Assembly: GCA_046724035.1 (NCBI GenBank)
Contig: JBKOVT010000317.1
Location: 1 to 10,290, forward strand
Reading direction: 5' to 3'
DNA: 10,290 nt
Source: DATARH01 sp046724035
GTDB lineage: Bacteria; Pseudomonadota; Alphaproteobacteria; ATCC43930; CGMCC-115725
Shown here in pieces: positions 5,980-10,290 of this stretch (its first letter is position 1; each line of letters begins with the position of its first letter). The notes beneath the pieces were generated by a model that ran no database searches, was not told the origin of the DNA, and saw only the letters and a list, made by a program, of their open reading frames with translations. Made by a program: the position numbers and the translations under genes.

Positions 5980-6897
5980 ATGGACATCTACCTGCCGATC
6001 GCCGAAGTCTCACTGGACGTTTTCGTCCTGCTGGGGCTCGGCGCCGCGGTCGGTTTTTTGTCGGGTGTGTTCGGCGTCGGGGGCGGGTTTCTCTTGACCC
6101 CGCTCCTGATCTTTATCGGTGTTCCGGCGCCCGTCGCGGTGGCGTCCTCCGCGAACCAGCTGGTCGGCGCCTCATTGTCCGGCGTCATCGCGCATTGGCG
6201 GCGGGGCAATGTCGATTTCAAGATGGGATTTATCTTGCTGGTCGGCGGCCTCGCCGGCTCGGTGTTTGGCGTGTGGCTGTTCACCTGGCTGAAGCGGCTC
6301 GGGCAAATCGAGCTGACGATCTCGGTCTGTTACGTCCTGTTGCTCGGCACGCTGGGGTTCCTGATGGGCTTCGAGAGCGTGCGCGCGCTGTTGCGGCAGC
6401 GGCGGCCTGGGGGCGCGCGCCGCAAATTGCACCAGCACAACTGGATGCACGGCTTGCCGCTGAAGACGCGGTTCCGGCGCTCGAAACTCTACATCAGCGC
6501 GCTCTTGCCGATCGGCCTCGGCGTGGCGGTCGGCATTTTGAGCGCGATCCTCGGCGTCGGTGGCGGGTTTGTGCTGGTGCCCGCGATGATCTACATGCTC
6601 GGGATGCCGACCCAGGTGGTTCCCGGCACATCGCTGCTGCAGATCATTTTTGTTGCGGCCAATGTGACCTTTCTGCAGGCTTATACGAACCGCACCGTCG
6701 ATGCCGTGCTGACCCTGGTTCTGCTCCTGGGCGGGGTGCTCGGCGCCCAGTTCGGCACCCGGTTTGGCACGCGCCTGCGCGGCGAACAGCTCCGCTTTCT
6801 ACTGGCGCTGATGGTGCTGGCGGTTGCGGCCAAGCTCGCCCATGATTTGACGATTCGCCCGCCGAGCCTGTGGGTGATCAGCACAGAGCAGACATGA
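5980..6897 (+). CDS. TauE/SafE (TSUP) family membrane permease
   Basis: A 305 aa member of the TSUP family, whose characterised members move sulfite, sulfoacetate and other sulfur-containing or organic anions across the inner membrane. The two-fold repeat that defines the family is clear: GFLSGVFGVGGGFLLTP (25-41) with SANQLVGASLSG (57-68), and GILSAILGVGGGFVLVP (185-201) with TSLLQIIFVAANVT (217-230). About eight hydrophobic segments are seen, with a basic loop (about 135-168) between the halves that is likely cytosolic. An earlier in-frame GTG at 5941 would add a hydrophilic RRPP-rich stretch. The ATG at 5980 gives the usual MDIYLPIAEVSLDVF start. The stop overlaps the next gene's ATG (ATGA), indicating coupled translation with the Alph_Pro_TM gene. 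The 163 bases upstream hold the trpS terminator and probably this operon's promoter. The substrate cannot be read from the sequence. Confidence 0.92.
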   Translation: MDIYLPIAEVSLDVFVLLGLGAAVGFLSGVFGVGGGFLLTPLLIFIGVPAPVAVASSANQLVGASLSGVIAHWRRGNVDFKMGFILLVGGLAGSVFGVWLFTWLKRLGQIELTISVCYVLLLGTLGFLMGFESVRALLRQRRPGGARRKLHQHNWMHGLPLKTRFRRSKLYISALLPIGLGVAVGILSAILGVGGGFVLVPAMIYMLGMPTQVVPGTSLLQIIFVAANVTFLQAYTNRTVDAVLTLVLLLGGVLGAQFGTRFGTRLRGEQLRFLLALMVLAVAAKLAHDLTIRPPSLWVISTEQT

Positions 6898-7640
6898 GCC
6901 GGCCGTCTCGCCTTGCGCTCGCGCTGTTTGCCGCGCTGGCATGCGTCGGCGGGCCGGCTCGCGGCGATGGCGTCGTCGCCGATCTCAGCAGCCATCTGAT
7001 CGCGATCACCACCGGATTTACGGGCGCCTCGGTCGTTCTCTTTGGCGCCACCGAGGGACGCGGCGACATCATCACGGTCGTGCGCGGCCCCGAGCGCGAG
7101 ATGACCGTGTGGCGCAAAGGCAAGGTGGCCGGCATCTGGGTCAATGCCGAGTCGGTCGTCTTTGGCAATGTGCCGAGCTTTTATGCCGTCGCGGCGAGCC
7201 GCCCGGTCGACGAGATCATCGCGCCGGGACCGGCGGCATTATACCGGATCGGCACCGGCAATTTGCGGCTCCAGCCAAAATCGCCGGCGACGCCGGACGA
7301 GGCAGCCCGCTTCGGCACGGCCTTGGTCGCGGAGCAAAAACGCGAGGGGCTGTTTGCCGCGGATCCCGCCAAGATCGCTTTCCTGGGTGAGCGCCTGTTC
7401 CGGACGACCATCGGCTTTCCCGCGAACGTGCCGACCGGCACCTATATCGTCGAAGTCTTTTTGGTGCGGGACCGCGATGTCGTCAGCGGGCAGACAACGC
7501 CGCTGGTGGTTTCCAAGGTGGGGCTCGACGCGGCGGTTTCGGATTTCGCGACACGCCAATCGGCTGCCTATGGCGCGATTGCGGTTGTGACCGCGGTAGT
7601 GGCAGGATGGCTCGCAAGCCTGCCGTTTCGCGGCGTCTAA
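6894..7640 (+). CDS. Alph_Pro_TM / TIGR02186 family exported membrane-anchored protein
   Basis: A 248 aa protein of a family described almost only from alphaproteobacteria and of unknown function. It begins with a signal-peptide-like segment (basic MSRPSRLA, hydrophobic core LALFAALACVGG, likely cleavage near residue 24). A mainly beta-type domain follows (about 25-215) with the recognisable stretches VRGPEREMTVWRK (63-75), GIWVN (80-84) and PSFYAVAASRP (94-104), and GTYIVEVFLVRDRDVV (182-197) near its end. A single hydrophobic C-terminal segment (about 224-243) precedes the short tail LPFRGV. The expected topology is a periplasmic domain tethered to the inner membrane by the C-terminal helix. 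The ATG at 6894 overlaps the stop codon of the TSUP permease (ATGA), which supports a partner role for that transporter. An earlier in-frame start at 6870 would add eight residues before the signal peptide and is less likely. Confidence 0.88.
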   Translation: MSRPSRLALALFAALACVGGPARGDGVVADLSSHLIAITTGFTGASVVLFGATEGRGDIITVVRGPEREMTVWRKGKVAGIWVNAESVVFGNVPSFYAVAASRPVDEIIAPGPAALYRIGTGNLRLQPKSPATPDEAARFGTALVAEQKREGLFAADPAKIAFLGERLFRTTIGFPANVPTGTYIVEVFLVRDRDVVSGQTTPLVVSKVGLDAAVSDFATRQSAAYGAIAVVTAVVAGWLASLPFRGV

Positions 7641-7661
7641 CCCGCAGCGAGGGTCCGCGTC

Positions 7662-8153
7662 ATGTCTGACAAGCCCATGTCTGGCAGCGTCCAGCCCCGC
7701 GTCTTTCTCGTCGTCGTCGATGAATCCGAGGAGTACCGCCTCGCGGTGCATTACGCCGCGCGCCGAGCGGCGCATACCGGCGGACGGCTTGCCTTACTCT
7801 ACGTCATCGAGCCGGCCGAGATGCAGCAGTGGATGGCGATCGAGGAACTGGCGCGCGCCGAGCGGCGGGAAGCCGCCGAAGAGCTGCTGCAAAGCTTGTG
7901 CGAGGAGCTTGCTCCGGTGGCCGGCTCGATGCCGATCGTCTACATCCGCGAGGGACGCCGCCGCGACGAGCTGATGGCGCTGATCGGCGAGGAACCGGGT
8001 ATTTCGATTTTGGTGCTCGCAGCCGGAACCGGCGCGGAAGGGCCGGGGCCGCTGATCTCCTATTTGACGGGAAAGCCCGCCGCGCGGCTGCGCATCCCGA
8101 TCACGATCGTGCCGGGCGGGTTGACGCTCGACGAGATCGACGCCCTGAGCTGA
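7662..8153 (+). CDS. Universal stress protein (UspA family)
   Basis: A 163 aa single-domain USP. It has the N-terminal strand FLVVVDESEEYRLAVHYAARRA with the conserved Asp20 of nucleotide-binding USPs. The strand LALLYVIEP (43-51), a charged helix (about 54-83), IVYIREG (92-98) and the C-terminal part SILVLAAGTG...ITIVPGG (115-153) follow. The nucleotide loop fits G-x2-G-x9-G at Gly124, Gly127 and Gly137, but the next residue is Lys138, where ATP-binding USPs usually have Ser or Thr. A GAGGG ribosome binding site (7649-7653) with 8-base spacing supports the ATG at 7662. A second ATG at 7677 lies in a near repeat of the first (catgtctg) and is less likely. The gene follows the Alph_Pro_TM gene by 21 bases and converges with cckA, leaving 37 bases between stop codons. 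Confidence 0.92.
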   Translation: MSDKPMSGSVQPRVFLVVVDESEEYRLAVHYAARRAAHTGGRLALLYVIEPAEMQQWMAIEELARAERREAAEELLQSLCEELAPVAGSMPIVYIREGRRRDELMALIGEEPGISILVLAAGTGAEGPGPLISYLTGKPAARLRIPITIVPGGLTLDEIDALS

Positions 8154-8190
8154 GCTGCGAGGTGAGCTGACCTGCGACGGGCGTGCGGGG

Positions 8191-10290
8191 CTAAACCACC
8201 GCTTCTCCGCTGATCACCTCTTTCACCTTGCCGGCCAGCTGCTTCAGGCTGAAGGGCTTTGGCAGGAAGTGAATGTCGCTGTCGGTGTCGAGGCGCTGGC
8301 GGAAAGAATCCTCGGTATAGCCCGAGATAAAGATCACCTTCATGTCGGGGTGGATTTCCCGGACTTCCCGGATCAGGGCCGGCCCATCCATATTCGGCAT
8401 CACGACATCGGTGATCAGGAGATCAATCGGCCCATCCGCCGTCTGGATCAATTCGAGGGCGGCTTCGCCGCTCTTCGCCTCGAGGACCTTGTAGCCCTTG
8501 TTGCGCAACGCGCGCGCCCCGAAGATCCGGACCGGATCCTCGTCCTCGACCAGCATGACCGTGCCGACCCCGGTCAAATCCTTCGGCGGCAGCACCTCGG
8601 TCATGTCGCCGGCGCGGGTATTGATCGCGGCCGCATCGGTGAGCTGGTGCCGCGGCAGGTAGATCTGAAAATTGGCGCCCCGCCCCGGCGCGCTGTCGAC
8701 AAAGATGAACCCACCGGTCTGCTTGACGATGCCGTAAACCGTCGAGAGGCCGAGCCCCGTCCCCGAGCCGACCTCCTTTGTCGAGAAAAACGGCTCGAAG
8801 ATGCGGGCGAGGTGTTCCTTCGCGATGCCGATGCCGGTATCGGATACTTCGATCAAGACGTAATTGCCGGCGGGCATGATCTCGTGGCCGCGCCGCATGG
8901 CGCTTGCCTGATTGATGTTGGCGGTGCGGATGGTCAGCGTGCCGCCGCCCTGCATCGCATCGCGCGCGTTGACCGCCAGGTTGATGATGACCTGTTCGAG
9001 CTGGCCTTGGTCGACCTTGGCAAGACCGAGGTCGCGCCCGTGCACAACCTTGAGCTCGATGTTCTCGCCGATCAGCCGGCGCAGCAGATGCGACAGCTCG
9101 ACCAGCACATCGGTGATGTCGATGATGCGCGGCTGCAAGGTCTGTTGCCGCGAGAAGGCGAGAAGCTGGCGCACGAGGTTCGCGGCGCGGTTTGCGTTCT
9201 GCTTGATCTGCATGATGTCGGCAAAGGACGGATCGCCCGGCCGGAACCGCATCAGCAGGAGATCGCAGAAGCCGATCATCGCGGTCAGCAGGTTGTTGAA
9301 ATCGTGCGCCACGCCGCCGGCGAGCTGACCGACCGCCTGCATCTTCTGCGACTGGGCGAACTGGATTTCGAGGTTCTTCTGCTCGGTGACGTCGATGAAA
9401 TGCAGCATGAGGCTGCCATCGCCGTTGTCGTTGCCGCCGAGGCGCGACAGGAAGACGACGCAGGTCTTGTCCCGGTTGCTCTTGATTCGCACGTCCACGC
9501 GGCCGGGGGGCGCCGCGCCATCAACCGCCGCGGCGAGCTTGGCCATGATCTCGCGCCGGTCGTCATCGTTGACAAAGCCGATCAGCGGCTGCCCGATCAG
9601 ATCCTGCGGCGGCGCGCCGAACAATTCGCCGAGCGCTCGGTTCGCCTCCTCCAGCCGGCCTTCGCGATCGATCAGCGCGATGCCGACCGGCGCATTCGCA
9701 AAGAACCTCTGAAACCGTTCGCGCGAGAGCCGCAGCGCCGCTTGCCATTCGCGCTCCGGCGTCAGATCGCGCACGACCGATCGGGTGCGCAACTCCGGCC
9801 CGGACCCGACAATGCTCTGCCCGACCCAGGCCTCCAGGATGCGCCCGTCGCGGCTGCGCAATGCCACCTCGCCGCGCTGCTCGCCCTCGCCGCTGCCCTC
9901 GAATGGATCGAAACCGGCGGTCTCGTCGGCCGGCGGCGTCGCCAGAAAATCATGCAGCCGCGCGCCGCTCGCGATGATTTCCGCGGGCGTGCTGCCGAGC
10001 CACTGCGCGAGCGTCTGATTGACGAACAGAAAACGGCCGTTGCCATCGACCGAATAGAAGCCGATCGGCGCGTTATCGAGAAAATCGACGAGCTTGTTGC
10101 GCTCGTCGTGGATCACCGCCTCCATTTCATGGCGCGCGGTGATGTCCTGAAAATTCCAGAAGCTGTAGCCAGGCCGGCCGGCGATCGGGTTGACGCTGAC
10201 ATTAAACCAGCCCGCCGCGACACCCCGCGAATTGCGCAACGGCAGCGCCGATATAGCCCGTGTCCCCGCCGCGGCGCGGCTGCACAGCCG
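8191..10290 (-). CDS. cckA: Hybrid sensor histidine kinase CckA, N-terminus cut by the window edge
   Basis: A bifunctional kinase/phosphatase that in Caulobacter and relatives feeds phosphate through ChpT to CtrA and CpdR to control the cell cycle. The visible 699 residues (numbered from the right edge) contain the end of one PAS-like domain (to about DITARHEMEA, 50-58) and a second PAS (about 66-178, DNAPIGFYSVDGNGRF, ending VVRDLTPERE). A third PAS follows (about 192-305, ANAPVGIALIDREGRL, ending HFIDVTEQKN). The kinase core has an H-box GGVAHDFNNLL with His329, an N-box NLAVNARDAM, and G-boxes DTGIGI and GSGTGLGLS. The C-terminal receiver has the acidic pair EDED, phosphoacceptor Asp628 in ITDVVMPNMDGP (codon 8407-8409), and Lys678 in PKPFS. 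The frame is open to base 10290 and the only early start candidate is a TTG inside a PAS fold, so the start and any membrane helices lie outside. The domain order and close motif match make CckA the best call over other hybrid kinases. Confidence 0.9.
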   Translation of the reverse strand, partial: RLCSRAAAGTRAISALPLRNSRGVAAGWFNVSVNPIAGRPGYSFWNFQDITARHEMEAVIHDERNKLVDFLDNAPIGFYSVDGNGRFLFVNQTLAQWLGSTPAEIIASGARLHDFLATPPADETAGFDPFEGSGEGEQRGEVALRSRDGRILEAWVGQSIVGSGPELRTRSVVRDLTPEREWQAALRLSRERFQRFFANAPVGIALIDREGRLEEANRALGELFGAPPQDLIGQPLIGFVNDDDRREIMAKLAAAVDGAAPPGRVDVRIKSNRDKTCVVFLSRLGGNDNGDGSLMLHFIDVTEQKNLEIQFAQSQKMQAVGQLAGGVAHDFNNLLTAMIGFCDLLLMRFRPGDPSFADIMQIKQNANRAANLVRQLLAFSRQQTLQPRIIDITDVLVELSHLLRRLIGENIELKVVHGRDLGLAKVDQGQLEQVIINLAVNARDAMQGGGTLTIRTANINQASAMRRGHEIMPAGNYVLIEVSDTGIGIAKEHLARIFEPFFSTKEVGSGTGLGLSTVYGIVKQTGGFIFVDSAPGRGANFQIYLPRHQLTDAAAINTRAGDMTEVLPPKDLTGVGTVMLVEDEDPVRIFGARALRNKGYKVLEAKSGEAALELIQTADGPIDLLITDVVMPNMDGPALIREVREIHPDMKVIFISGYTEDSFRQRLDTDSDIHFLPKPFSLKQLAGKVKEVISGEAVV

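Noticed and set aside
5847..6845. Long plus-strand open frame overlapping the TSUP gene (332 codons)
   Set aside because: It lies out of frame over a clear TSUP permease and gives Arg/Ala-rich sequence without motifs.
8154..8190. Repeated gagctga/ctgcga words between the stress gene and cckA
   Set aside because: Short direct repeats over about 30 bases with no convincing hairpin or T-tract, so no terminator or regulatory site can be supported.

Overview
The window is GC-rich alphaproteobacterial chromosomal DNA, most likely Hyphomicrobiales (Rhizobiales) or a close relative. The evidence is a CckA-type hybrid histidine kinase, a protein of the family Alph_Pro_TM / TIGR02186 (found almost only in alphaproteobacteria), an nth/DUF2244 pair, and a murJ-trpS-usp order familiar from rhizobial genomes. 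Coding density is very high. No tRNA, rRNA, CRISPR array, insertion sequence, phage gene or other mobile element was seen, and base composition looks even throughout, so this reads as core chromosome rather than an accessory island.

Layout, left to right. (1) The 3' part of a bactofilin gene (+, running in from the left edge) converges with nth (-, endonuclease III), and their 3' ends overlap by about 32 bases. (2) An 84-base gap separates nth from a divergent DUF2244 membrane protein (+). Both genes have a -10-like hexamer exactly 7 bases before their ATG and no Shine-Dalgarno sequence, which suggests leaderless mRNAs. (3) A two-gene minus-strand operon, dapB then a small glyoxalase-fold (VOC) protein 2 bases downstream, converges with the DUF2244 gene. 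(4) A 131-base divergent region between dapB and murJ holds a perfect 11-bp hairpin. Read towards dapB, it is followed by a T-rich tract and so looks like an intrinsic terminator with no gene upstream to terminate. (5) murJ (lipid II flippase) and trpS (tryptophanyl-tRNA synthetase) lie in tandem (+), followed by a short terminator-like hairpin. (6) A TauE/SafE-family (TSUP) permease and an Alph_Pro_TM protein overlap by ATGA and are followed 21 bases later by a universal stress protein gene (+). (7) A large hybrid histidine kinase, CckA (-), converges on the stress gene and runs off the right edge without its start.

Functional themes are cell envelope and growth: bactofilin scaffold, MurJ, DapB (meso-diaminopimelate for peptidoglycan, and lysine) and CckA (cell-cycle phosphorelay). 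DNA repair (Nth), translation (TrpS) and a poorly characterised transport/stress cluster (TSUP, Alph_Pro_TM, USP) complete the set. I see no clearly new multi-gene system. The best leads are the orphan terminator-like hairpin in the dapB leader, the TSUP/Alph_Pro_TM couple of unknown substrate, and the paired leaderless promoters.
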